From NCBI RefSeq assembly GCF_000332155.1, contig NZ_KB235904.1, forward strand, positions 432,588-496,587: a stretch of 64,000 nt of DNA, read 5' to 3'. This document shows positions 27,048-35,212 of this stretch, piece after piece. Under the pieces are notes generated by a model, which was not told the origin of the DNA, ran no database searches, and worked only from the letters and a program-made list of their open reading frames with translations. The translations under genes and the position numbers were made by a program. The DNA is from Kamptonema formosum PCC 6407. Lineage in GTDB: Bacteria; Cyanobacteriota; Cyanobacteriia; Cyanobacteriales; Microcoleaceae. Every line of letters begins with the position of its first letter. Position 1 is the first letter of the stretch.

Positions 27048-27377
27048 ATTGCGATCGCTTGATGAAAGTCAGTCGATTCAGCACCCCTTCCCCAAACAGG
27101 CGATAACGTGATTCCGAACGCTCGACAGTAGGTGCTAACAGACCAATCTCTTCATAATAGCGAATAGTTTTTACAGATATGCCGCTAATGGCCGCGACTT
27201 CGCCAATTTTGTGTAATTTTTCCGCAACAGATGTACCCATAATTTTAGTTGGTAATAAGGGGACTTAAACAAATTTTAAACCCAATTTTTCCACTGTTAC
27301 AGTTTCATCATCGCTATGGCTTTTTTGAGAGGGGAAATCTCTTCAGCAAGATAGAAACTGAATTGATTTAATTGGTG

Positions 27378-27590
27378 CTAGGATTCCATCATCTTTTCCC
27401 TCATCCATCCTACCATATTGGCGATTAAATTTGGCTGCGAAGGTGAAAAGGTGGGTAAGGAAATTTCGGCTGCGTCGCACACTGCACAAATGAAGCCATC
27501 AAATTTACTTAAAGCCTTGAGGAAGGTATTGCTAAATGCTGTCGCGTTTTCGGTTCCTGTTTGAGGGAAAGTTTGCCAGTAGAGGGTCAT
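27378..27590 (-). pseudogene. Detached C-terminal fragment of the NACHT protein
   Basis: A 70-codon frame that overlaps the NACHT gene stop by 4 bp (ATGA). Its sequence NTFLKALSKFDGFICAVCDA and PSQPNLIANMVGWMREKM resembles, from memory, the last ~60 residues of the alpha/beta domain at the C-terminus of many cyanobacterial NACHT proteins. The NACHT ORF ends early at FYEAWHNSSTTLTK, where relatives usually continue for 100 or more residues. The simplest reading is an internal deletion with loss of frame. It could still be translated by coupling as a small partner. Confidence 0.6.
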
Positions 27591-30310
27591 TTGGTTAGGG
27601 TGGTGGAAGAATTATGCCATGCTTCATAGAAGGTGAGGTAAGGTAAGTTTTGGGCACAAAGCCAGACGACTTTGTAGTTTTCGCGGATACGAGAATCTGG
27701 GCAATCTTTTAAGCCTTGAATTACTAAAGGTAAAAAAATAGTTTGATTTGAGACTTGTTGACCTAATAATATTGATTCTAAGCAATCACGAGCTACCTCT
27801 TGAATTTTATTGTCTTGGTTTGTACGTAAAACTAAGTTTAAATGAGATAATATTTTAATAATTTGCAAGTCTAAATCTTTTTCTGTTATATCGCCTAAGC
27901 CAAGGATGTTAAGATCGTTTGGAAGCAGATCTATTACCCCATCTTTAAGTTGATTAATCACTGCCTCGGTTCTTTTTTGAATGTCAGTAGCATACGGGTA
28001 TTGTGGGTGGTCAGTTGGGGCTATCTTTAAAAAAGCCTTAGCGATTAACCAGTTAGTAAGAAAAGAAGAACATAGCCTATCAATTTTTTCTATATGTTGA
28101 GCCATATTTTCTACGATAAAATTTATGCCATCAAAATTAATATCTAAACTCTCAAAAACAAGTTGACTAAGATAATCAATGGCAGTTCCAGTAGGATCTA
28201 TATTCATCAAATCCATGATTTTTTGAATGGCTTTTAATCTGAGATTTCCTGTGGTAATTTTACCCAGACTACAAGAAGCTATTTCTACACAACAGTTATT
28301 TTCAGAGACATCATCTATTATGCAATCCAATGCCTGAATTGCATCACAATTACCAGTGCCGATTACTCCTAAAGTTTTGATCGCTTCATGTCGGATATGC
28401 CGATACTTACTTCTATCTAGTAATGGCAATATAAATTTCACCGCTTTATGGTAGTCTGCTTCCGTTAGTGCTTCCCTAGCTCCCTCTATAATACTAGAAT
28501 GAAATTGATACAAGCCTAATTTTTCATAGAGATAACCAAAACTCCATTCTATAATCTGCTGTACAATCTCATCAGCAAAGCTACTGTTCCTAAATTCAGT
28601 AATTGCAGCAGCAGCTAGAAAATAAGCTCGATACCAATAAAATTTACCCTCAAATCCATCATCAAACTCTAACAACGCCTTAATAAACCCTTCCTTCTGC
28701 TCAAATAAAACATCATTCCGCCCCACCCACAACAACATCACCTCTTTCCACCGCCGCTCAAAAATCCGATAACTCCCCAACTTCGGATTATCCGGTACAT
28801 GATGCAAGAAAAAGTGCCAATCCTCAATAGCCTTCGCCGCAAAATACTCCTGAAACGTGGGATGAAAAAAGGCATAAACCGCTTCATCCGTTTTCGCATC
28901 TCTATCAACCAAATTCAGCCACCCTAACTCCTCAGCTAACTTAAACTGAGACTCCCCCATAAGCTGAATTGCCCAACTTTCCCTTAACCGAAACCGGCTC
29001 TCACTTTCAATTCCTGCCTTTGCCAATTCTCCCAGCACTTGATTTAACTGCTGTCGCTGTGCCCTTGTTGTCGAGTGTTTCTCTTGTTTCCACTCATAAA
29101 AGTAGCGAATAAACCGCTCGTAGAGCATCGCCTGAGTTTCCGGCAACTCTTCATCAGGACTTAAATAAAACGTCTGGCACAACAACGCTAATCGCAGGGG
29201 ATTTCTAACTAATTTATAAATGTTAGTGCGGTTGGATTCTTTTAATTTATTCAGTAATTTTTTTCCTTTGCTCAAACAGTTATCAGATGGGTATTTCTTG
29301 TGCGCTTCTGTAAACCAATCCCTAATAAACTTATCAACTTTCTCAGGCTTAAACTCCAACGTGCGATAGGTTTTAAATCCAGGTAGCGGATTATTAACAC
29401 TAGCATCCCAAACATTCAGGCGACAAGTCAAAACCACCCGCGCCTCAGCCACCCATCCGACAAGTTCATCCCGAATTTTTGCTAACGCCTCAGCGGGAGA
29501 AGCAGCCGCCATTTCATCCACTGCATCTAACAGCAACCAGACTTTACCTGACCGAAATTGTTGCTCAAGGGAGGCGGCTAAATTCTCCTGTGTGGCTTCG
29601 ATTTTGCCAGCTTGTTTCAGCCAAATTTTCAACAGATACCCGGCTAAAGTTTCACCTTGCAAACCACCCAAGGGAATGCAAATCGGCAACCCCAAATTAT
29701 GCTTGTCAATCCAACTCGCAATCTTATCGAGCAGCGTAGTTTTACCCGCACCCGGTTCACCAATAATGGCAAGGCGTTGGTCATTTCCCCCTTGAATCAC
29801 CTCTGTGAGAAACTGCTGATTCTCATATTCTTTAACAATAACTTGCGGATTAAGTTGATATACATCATCTTTTGGCACAGATTCATCGCGTCGCTGCTGT
29901 TGCTTGCGCTCCAATAACCCTAGTGGCACATAGACATTTAATTCACATCCTAATTCCGTTGCTTGGCGGCGGAGTCGCTGTTTTTTTTGCTGTTCGGTGA
30001 GGATGTCGCGGCAGATTTGCGACCAGTTAATTTCAAGTTTATCGGGGTCTGGTGGGTTACACTCCTTCGGATCGACGATTTCGTTGATGTTTAAATTTAA
30101 GGCGTTGCAGATGACTTGAGCATAAGCCCGATCAATCTTTTCACCCTGAAAAAATCGCCCTATTGTCTTGGCATTTATCCCAGTATTCTCAGCAATCTTC
30201 TCATAAGTCAACCTGCCCCGATCATCACCTGGATCATTTTGAGCTTGTTTAAGTTTAATGATGCCTTCTGTAGTTGGCTTGATGCTGCGAGATTTGCGCG
30301 GTTGATTCAT
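27587..30310 (-). CDS. HTH-NACHT ATPase with HEAT-like C-terminal region
   Basis: A 907-residue STAND ATPase. An N-terminal XRE-like helix-turn-helix (residues ~20-75, YEKIAENTGINAKTIGRFFQG) is followed by the NACHT domain: Walker A AIIGEPGAGKTTLLDKI (~181-197), Walker B VWLLLDAVDEM, the sensor VVLTCRLNVWD and the motif FFHPTFQEYFAAKAIEDW. The rest is helical, HEAT/armadillo-like. NACHT proteins with HTH in bacteria are NLR-like; several protect against phage, others regulate. No toxin-type effector domain is seen at the N-terminus. The C-terminal alpha/beta part is missing or detached (see the adjacent fragment). Confidence 0.88.
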   Translation of the reverse strand: MNQPRKSRSIKPTTEGIIKLKQAQNDPGDDRGRLTYEKIAENTGINAKTIGRFFQGEKIDRAYAQVICNALNLNINEIVDPKECNPPDPDKLEINWSQICRDILTEQQKKQRLRRQATELGCELNVYVPLGLLERKQQQRRDESVPKDDVYQLNPQVIVKEYENQQFLTEVIQGGNDQRLAIIGEPGAGKTTLLDKIASWIDKHNLGLPICIPLGGLQGETLAGYLLKIWLKQAGKIEATQENLAASLEQQFRSGKVWLLLDAVDEMAAASPAEALAKIRDELVGWVAEARVVLTCRLNVWDASVNNPLPGFKTYRTLEFKPEKVDKFIRDWFTEAHKKYPSDNCLSKGKKLLNKLKESNRTNIYKLVRNPLRLALLCQTFYLSPDEELPETQAMLYERFIRYFYEWKQEKHSTTRAQRQQLNQVLGELAKAGIESESRFRLRESWAIQLMGESQFKLAEELGWLNLVDRDAKTDEAVYAFFHPTFQEYFAAKAIEDWHFFLHHVPDNPKLGSYRIFERRWKEVMLLWVGRNDVLFEQKEGFIKALLEFDDGFEGKFYWYRAYFLAAAAITEFRNSSFADEIVQQIIEWSFGYLYEKLGLYQFHSSIIEGAREALTEADYHKAVKFILPLLDRSKYRHIRHEAIKTLGVIGTGNCDAIQALDCIIDDVSENNCCVEIASCSLGKITTGNLRLKAIQKIMDLMNIDPTGTAIDYLSQLVFESLDINFDGINFIVENMAQHIEKIDRLCSSFLTNWLIAKAFLKIAPTDHPQYPYATDIQKRTEAVINQLKDGVIDLLPNDLNILGLGDITEKDLDLQIIKILSHLNLVLRTNQDNKIQEVARDCLESILLGQQVSNQTIFLPLVIQGLKDCPDSRIRENYKVVWLCAQNLPYLTFYEAWHNSSTTLTK

Positions 30311-30499
30311 AGCTGCTTGAGCAGGAGGTACAGAGAGGGTACTACTATGCCCTGACTTATATCCCTAGCTTACCTAACTCTAGCTTTAATTGTGAAGGAC
30401 AGAACAGAAACTTAATTATCTTTCCAATCTGGGCTGGTGACAACCCTATACCAAAAACTAGAGTTGTCTCAAAGCTAATTCATACAAAGGTTTTGAGCC

Positions 30500-30730
30500 A
30501 TGAACGACTCTCAAAGAAATCAAGCACGTTTACTCAGCGAAGCTATGTCAAACTTCGACACGGCTTTAGAACAAGAACCGCAAAGAATAATTGAATATCA
30601 ACTGCAAACGAGCCAACCCCATACAGAAAACCTGCCGGTCTTTCCTGGCTTGCCCCTATCAGCTTCGATAATGTGGTTTCTGCTAGTTTTAGTGCATTTT
30701 ATCGTTCTGTTGAGAAGCACTAAAAAATAG
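30500..30730 (+). CDS. Small predicted membrane-anchored protein, unrecognised
   Basis: A 76-residue frame starting with ATG 30500. Residues 1-50 are polar and amphipathic (NQARLLSEAMSNFDTALEQE); residues ~52-72 form one transmembrane helix (SASIMWFLLVLVHFIVLL) with a basic end RSTKK, so it is likely tail-anchored in the membrane. It is divergent from the NACHT gene with about 190 bp between. I do not recognise the family. Confidence 0.5.
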   Translation: MNDSQRNQARLLSEAMSNFDTALEQEPQRIIEYQLQTSQPHTENLPVFPGLPLSASIMWFLLVLVHFIVLLRSTKK

Positions 30731-30873
30731 ATTGCTAGAGAGATAGGAATGAAAATCAAATAATTACTGCATATAATAATATGTAGTTGCGCTTTAGTGA
30801 AGATAGCGCAACTACATACATGAGAGTCAATTATTTAATTTTCTTCATTCCCTAAGAAATGATCCCGCCATTT

Positions 30874-31413
30874 CTAGGCGTGAGAAGCAGTAGCAGTTTG
30901 AGCTTTTGGTTGCTGACCATCCGCTGAGAGGGATTCTCCTTCTATAAAAGAACGTAGCATCCAGGCCATTTGTTCGTGCTGTTCCATCAAACCAGTCAAG
31001 AAATCAGCAGTTCCTTGATCCTTAAATTCTTCTGAGCAACTATCAATATGCTTGCGAAGATTGCGGATAACTAACTCGTGATCGTCCACTAAACGCGCCA
31101 CCATTTCTGTTGCTAAAGGCAAATCGCCAATATGTTCTTTAACCGAGGCATATTTCAGAAATCCTTCAGCAGTACCAATTGGATAACCGCCTAAAGTTCT
31201 CACTCGTTCCGCTAGTGCGTCAATATTGATAGTTAATGCTTGGTAGTGTTCTTCCCACAACTGGTGTAGCGAACGAAATTGAGGGCCGACGACATCCCAG
31301 TGATACTTTTTGGTTTTGATTAAGAGTAGATAAGCATCTGCAAGATCGTGATTCAATAATTCAACCACGCCACCACGCTGCTCTTCAGATAGACCGATGT
31401 TTAACTTACGCAT
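30874..31413 (-). CDS. dps: Dps-type ferritin (DNA starvation/stationary phase protection protein)
   Basis: A 179-residue ferritin-like protein that forms 12-mers, oxidises and stores iron, and shields DNA from peroxide. The inter-subunit ferroxidase motif is in KTKKYHWDVVGPQFRSLHQLWEEHY (His and Glu), with the third ligand region LDDHELVIRNLRKH-like (VDDHELVIRNLRKHID). The length and C-terminal extension (AKAQTATASHA-like tail) fit cyanobacterial Dps. Good ribosome-binding site AAGGAGCC upstream. Monocistronic. Confidence 0.93.
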   Translation of the reverse strand: MRKLNIGLSEEQRGGVVELLNHDLADAYLLLIKTKKYHWDVVGPQFRSLHQLWEEHYQALTINIDALAERVRTLGGYPIGTAEGFLKYASVKEHIGDLPLATEMVARLVDDHELVIRNLRKHIDSCSEEFKDQGTADFLTGLMEQHEQMAWMLRSFIEGESLSADGQQPKAQTATASHA

Positions 31414-31606
31414 AGAAACGGCTCCTTACATTCATTATTCTCACTATCATTGGAACAAATTTTATCTATAGATTACATCAACCAAGAGGATGATAGAATT
31501 TAGATAAAAATGGCACAATTGAGGGTAAAATATTCTAATTAGATATCTTTAGATAGATGCAAATGATGCGATATTTTGGGTTGTGCGATCGCGAGAGAGG
31601 TAAGCA

Positions 31607-33535
31607 GTGAAAATTTTTGTTCCAGGCCGCCTTTGTCTGTTTGGCGAGCACAGCGATTGGGCTGGAGGCTACCGCCACGTAAATCCTGCTTTAGAAAAAG
31701 GCTACACGCTAATTGCTAGTACAAATCAGGGAATTTATGCAGAAGTTAAGCCTAATTCTACCGAATTGATAATTAAGACTACATTAAATGATAGTACCAA
31801 GCTCGATGAAATTGCACTGTCTATGGATAGAGCTAGTCTGCTGGCAGAAGCAGAAAAAGGTGGCTTTTTCAGTTATGCGGCTGGCGTTGCTTACCAATTT
31901 CTGACTCACTATCGCGTCGAGGGACTGGAAATTGATAATTATTTAACAGATTTACCTATTAAAAAAGGCTTGTCTTCAAGTGCGGTAATTTGTGTTTTAG
32001 TAGCTCGTGCTTTTAACCGTTTATACGACTTGAAAATGACGGTGAGAGGAGAAATGGAGATGGCCTATCAAGGCGAGATTTTAACTCCTTCTCGTTGCGG
32101 GCGTATGGATCAAGGTTGTGCTTACGGAAATCGACCAATTTTGATGATTTTTGACGGTACACGGATGGAGGTAAATGAGGTAAAAGTTCCCAAAGATTTG
32201 TTTTTTGTAATTGTAGATTTGGCTGCTAGTAAAAACACTCAAGAAATCTTAGGTAGTTTAAATAATTGCTATCCATTGGCTGTGAATCAGGTACAGAAAG
32301 ATGTGCAGGAATATCTCGGTTCTATTAGTTCTAAAATCACTCTAGATGCAGTTGCGGCTTTGCAAGATGGAGAGGCAGAAAAAATAGGTGAATTGATGAA
32401 AATTTCCCAGAGTGAATTTGACAGATGTTTAATTCCTGCTTGTCCTCAGCAATTAACGGCTCCCGTACTTCATGAACTTCTAAATTATTCAGCTATTCAG
32501 CCTTATATTTTAGGCGGTAAAGGTGTCGGTTCGCAGGGAGATGGTACTGCACAGTTTATTGTTAAAAATGAAGAGAGTCAACAGCGGGTTATTGATATAA
32601 TTGAGCGAGATTTCCCTCAGATGCAATGTTTAAAGCTCACAATTCCTTCTCAGTCTAGAGTTCGTAAAGCAGTAATTCCAGCGGCTGGGTTTGGTACGCG
32701 AATGTTTCCGTGTACTAAGGTTGTAAAGAAGGAATTATTTCCCATTATAGACCGGGATGGTCGCGCTAAACCTGTAATTTTGGCAATTGTTGAAGAAGCA
32801 ATTAGTGCGGGAATTGAAGAGGTAGGAATTGTCGTACAACCAGGCGATCGCGAAATTTTTGAAGATTTATTTAAAAAGCCACCCAAGCCAGAACTTTTAC
32901 AAAAATTGTCTCCACAAAATCAGGAATATAGCAAATATCTAGAAGATTTAGGAGAAAGAATTACGATTCTTACCCAAGACAGTCAAGATGGCTTTGGACA
33001 CGCTGTGTTTTGTGCTAAAGAATGGGTAAATGACGAACCATTTTTACTGCTTTTGGGCGATCACATTTATGCGTCTGAAAGCGAAAGTTGTGCGCGTCAG
33101 CTATTAGATATTTACTCCCAGGTACAGCAGAGTGTTGTTGGTTTAAGAATTACGCCATCGGAGATGATTCATCATTACGGTTGTGCTACTGGAGTTTGGC
33201 AAAAAGAGGGTTCTATTTTGTCTGTTACTCAATTCTATGAAAAGCCGAAAATAGAGTACGCTCAGCAATACCTTCATATAAAAGGTATGGCAGATGAGCT
33301 GTTTTTGTCAATCTTTGGTATGTATGTACTTCAGCCTAAAATTTTTGATTATTTGGCAGCTCACATTAACCAAAATTTCCGGGAAGGAGGGGAATTTCAA
33401 TTAACGTCTTGCCTGGAAAAATTGCGGCAGGAAGAGGGGATCGCAGGTTATATTGTGAAAGGCAAGTGTTTCGATACGGGATTGCCCGATGTTTATCGAC
33501 AGACATTAATTGATTTTCCTAACTCTGGTCAGTAG
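31607..33535 (+). CDS. GHMP kinase - nucleotidyltransferase fusion
   Basis: A 642-residue two-domain enzyme. Residues 1-~345 are a GHMP-superfamily small-molecule kinase: VPGRLCLFGEHSDW at the start and the ATP loop KKGLSSSAVICV around residue 119-130. Residues ~355-640 are a sugar-1-phosphate nucleotidyltransferase of the UTP-glucose-1-phosphate type: VIPAAGFGTRMFPCTKVVKKE, VQPGDRE, and LLLGDHIY for the metal site. Together they would phosphorylate a sugar at C1 and activate it to a nucleotide sugar, as in salvage enzymes such as Fkp, but with the kinase first. The sugar is unknown. The start is GTG 31607. Both domains look intact. Confidence 0.85.
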   Translation: MKIFVPGRLCLFGEHSDWAGGYRHVNPALEKGYTLIASTNQGIYAEVKPNSTELIIKTTLNDSTKLDEIALSMDRASLLAEAEKGGFFSYAAGVAYQFLTHYRVEGLEIDNYLTDLPIKKGLSSSAVICVLVARAFNRLYDLKMTVRGEMEMAYQGEILTPSRCGRMDQGCAYGNRPILMIFDGTRMEVNEVKVPKDLFFVIVDLAASKNTQEILGSLNNCYPLAVNQVQKDVQEYLGSISSKITLDAVAALQDGEAEKIGELMKISQSEFDRCLIPACPQQLTAPVLHELLNYSAIQPYILGGKGVGSQGDGTAQFIVKNEESQQRVIDIIERDFPQMQCLKLTIPSQSRVRKAVIPAAGFGTRMFPCTKVVKKELFPIIDRDGRAKPVILAIVEEAISAGIEEVGIVVQPGDREIFEDLFKKPPKPELLQKLSPQNQEYSKYLEDLGERITILTQDSQDGFGHAVFCAKEWVNDEPFLLLLGDHIYASESESCARQLLDIYSQVQQSVVGLRITPSEMIHHYGCATGVWQKEGSILSVTQFYEKPKIEYAQQYLHIKGMADELFLSIFGMYVLQPKIFDYLAAHINQNFREGGEFQLTSCLEKLRQEEGIAGYIVKGKCFDTGLPDVYRQTLIDFPNSGQ

Positions 33536-33734
33536 CTATGTTTAATAGCAGTAGCTCTCGCGCTTCTTGCTTGACTCTACCTTCAATTACCTCTGCTTGT
33601 AAAGTAATAAAAGCCTCGAAGTCTTCTAATCCGTACTTTGTCATCTGCAAAAGGTGACGCAAATTTTCTTCAGCTTCTAGGGTCAAATAGCCCGTTGCTA
33701 AAGCGTTTTGAACAATTTTACTAATTAAATTCAC
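33519..33734 (-). CDS. Small conserved-looking hypothetical protein
   Basis: A 71-residue acidic, helical protein (ISKIVQNALATGYLTLEAEENLRHLL...) overlapping the 3' end of the kinase-nucleotidyltransferase gene by 17 bp in convergent orientation. It has the look of a short helical cyanobacterial family with a conserved GYLTxEAExxLR core, but I cannot name it. No membrane segment. Confidence 0.6.
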   Translation of the reverse strand: MNLISKIVQNALATGYLTLEAEENLRHLLQMTKYGLEDFEAFITLQAEVIEGRVKQEARELLLLNIATDQS

Positions 33735-33897
33735 AGTAGTTGCCCCTAGAAATTACACATTCTTACGCAAGACTAAGCCTCCTTAAACTTTGTTTCACAA
33801 TTCTGGGGAAATCTAGGTTGTTTCTATCTTAAGAAATAGATGTAATGGCTCAGACTCGTACTAAAGTTAGATAAACAGAACTTACGCACCCAACCAA

Positions 33898-33964
33898 AGA
33901 AACCGGGTTTTTTGACTAAAATACTTCGCCCTTATCCACAGATCCTCTCAAAAACCCGGTTTCT
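33898..33964. repeat. Inverted repeat AGAAACCGGG...CCCGGTTTCT
   Basis: Left arm AGAAACCGGGTTTTTTGA (33898-33915) and right arm TCAAAAACCCGGTTTCT (33948-33964), about 32 bp apart. It lies in a 344-bp gene-free stretch (33735-34078) that also holds GCCCCTA heptamers at ~34026-34059. This palindrome type is common between cyanobacterial genes; here it may also act as a transcription stop for convergent genes. Confidence 0.7.
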
Positions 33965-34078
33965 GGAGCCTGATTTGTCTGAGATTATTGCTAGTTACTA
34001 ATGGCTGATATTGCTTTTCCCTTCTTCCCTAGCCCCTAGCCCCTAGCCCCTAGCCCCTAGCTATAGTTGCTAGTAAAA

Positions 34079-34639
34079 TTATGAAACGGGGACAAATAAG
34101 ACAGATTCCAGACGCTCTAAAGTGCCTTGCAAATCATCATTAATTACTTGGAAATCAAACTCGCCAGCCGCATCTATTTCTTCTTTAGCGCGTTGGAGAC
34201 GACGGGCGATCGCATCCTCTGAATCTTGACCCCGACTCCGCAAGCGCCTCTCTAACTCATCCCAGGAAGGCGGTAAAATAAAAATCCGCAACGCCTCTGG
34301 GAAAGTATCTCTAATTTGTCTCGCCCCTTCTAACTCAATTTCTAAGACTACCAATTTTCCCTCTTGAATCCCCTGCTTTACAGACTCGATCGGTGTTCCA
34401 TACAAATTGCCTGCAAATTCAGCCCACTCCAGTAATTCCCCAGCCTCTACCATTTGTAGAAACTTGCTGCGGCTGACAAAATAGTAGTGTTTCCCCTCAA
34501 TTTCCCCTTCACGCGGAGAGCGAGTCGTCACCGATACGGATAAATACAGTTGAGAGTGGCGTTGGAGGAGCGATCGCACTAAAGTCCCCTTTCCCACCCC
34601 GCTAGGCCCTGTCAACACAATCAATCTACCATTCGTCAT
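34079..34639 (-). CDS. gmk: Guanylate kinase
   Basis: Phosphorylates GMP to GDP with ATP. A 186-residue protein with P-loop [17 protein letters not shown], the GMP-binding region [35 protein letters not shown] and the LID segment [17 protein letters not shown]. Length and motifs are standard. It begins 3 bp after the remA stop, so the two form an operon, the arrangement seen in many bacteria. Confidence 0.96.
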   Translation of the reverse strand: MTNGRLIVLTGPSGVGKGTLVRSLLQRHSQLYLSVSVTTRSPREGEIEGKHYYFVSRSKFLQMVEAGELLEWAEFAGNLYGTPIESVKQGIQEGKLVVLEIELEGARQIRDTFPEALRIFILPPSWDELERRLRSRGQDSEDAIARRLQRAKEEIDAAGEFDFQVINDDLQGTLERLESVLFVPVS

Positions 34640-34642
34640 TGC

Positions 34643-34909
34643 TTAATCATCCTTGCCTTGACCATCTTTGTGGAGTACGAATCTGTGAGCAACTGTTTCC
34701 GGCTGAATTGCGGACAAAATTACATGACTGGAATCTGTAATAATTACCGCTCTAGTACGCCTACCGTAAGTAGCATCAATCAGTTGTCCCCGTTCGCGCG
34801 CATCACTAATGATACGCTTGATTGGCGCAGACTCAGGGCTGACAATTGCAATCACTCGGTTTGCAGACACAATATTGCCAAAACCGATATTAATTAGCTG
34901 AATATCCAT
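34643..34909 (-). CDS. remA: RemA-like DNA-binding regulator (DUF370)
   Basis: An 88-residue protein of the DUF370/RemA family: [32 protein letters not shown] and the following [31 protein letters not shown]. In Bacillus RemA activates biofilm-matrix genes by binding DNA as an oligomeric ring; the cyanobacterial role is not established. It is immediately upstream of gmk, as in many genomes. Confidence 0.92.
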   Translation of the reverse strand: MDIQLINIGFGNIVSANRVIAIVSPESAPIKRIISDARERGQLIDATYGRRTRAVIITDSSHVILSAIQPETVAHRFVLHKDGQGKDD

Positions 34910-34986
34910 GCAAAACTAAGGCGCTAGTGTGTAAGAAGCTGTAATTTCTTAATTTTAATGATATCTACAAAAATTTTGAGTTACAA

Positions 34987-35035
34987 GCCGGAAACTGACA
35001 AAAACTGACTTTTTTAGTTTTTGTCAGTTTTCGGC
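34987..35035. repeat. Long hairpin upstream of remA
   Basis: Arms GCCGGAAACTGACAAAAACT and AGTTTTTGTCAGTTTTCGGC with a 9-base loop, 20-bp stem with one mismatch, followed on the plus strand by ATTTTTTA. It looks like a terminator on the plus strand, but no plus-strand gene precedes it. It lies ~80 bp upstream of the remA start. The rest of 34910-35212 is AT-rich (TTTTTAATTTTTAATTT) without genes. Confidence 0.7.
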
Positions 35036-35212
35036 ATTTTTTAGCATAATTTATGAATTTTTAAGGGCGAAATTTTTAATTTTTAATTTTTAATTTTTAA
35101 TTCTGCAAGTGCTTTTTGGCTTTTTTGCTCGAAATAGTCTTAAAATGTAACTTGTGCTTGCCAGTAGGGAACTGCAACACCTGTAATTTAACGACTAAAA
35201 AGGGTGCTGCTC

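Larger units (their letters stand above)
25369..27240 (-). pseudogene. Heavy-metal-responsive MerR family regulator, split by an IS
   Basis: The 5' part (27240 to 27048) encodes the winged helix: KIGEVAAISGISVKTIRYYEEIGLLAP, then RYRLFGEGVLNRLTFIKRSQ. The 3' part (25612 to 25369) continues SLGLSLSEIKDILDIRDRGQLPCGEVKRHL, coiled coil, and ICPNIQ. Removing the IS with one copy of the 5-bp duplication ATTGC restores FIKRSQSLGLSLSEI in one frame, about 145 codons in all. The two Cys (in LPCGEV and ICPNIQ) match metal-ligand positions of ZntR/CueR-like regulators. The gene is inactivated. Its likely target is the dyad-containing promoter about 230 bp beyond its 3' end. Confidence 0.9.
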
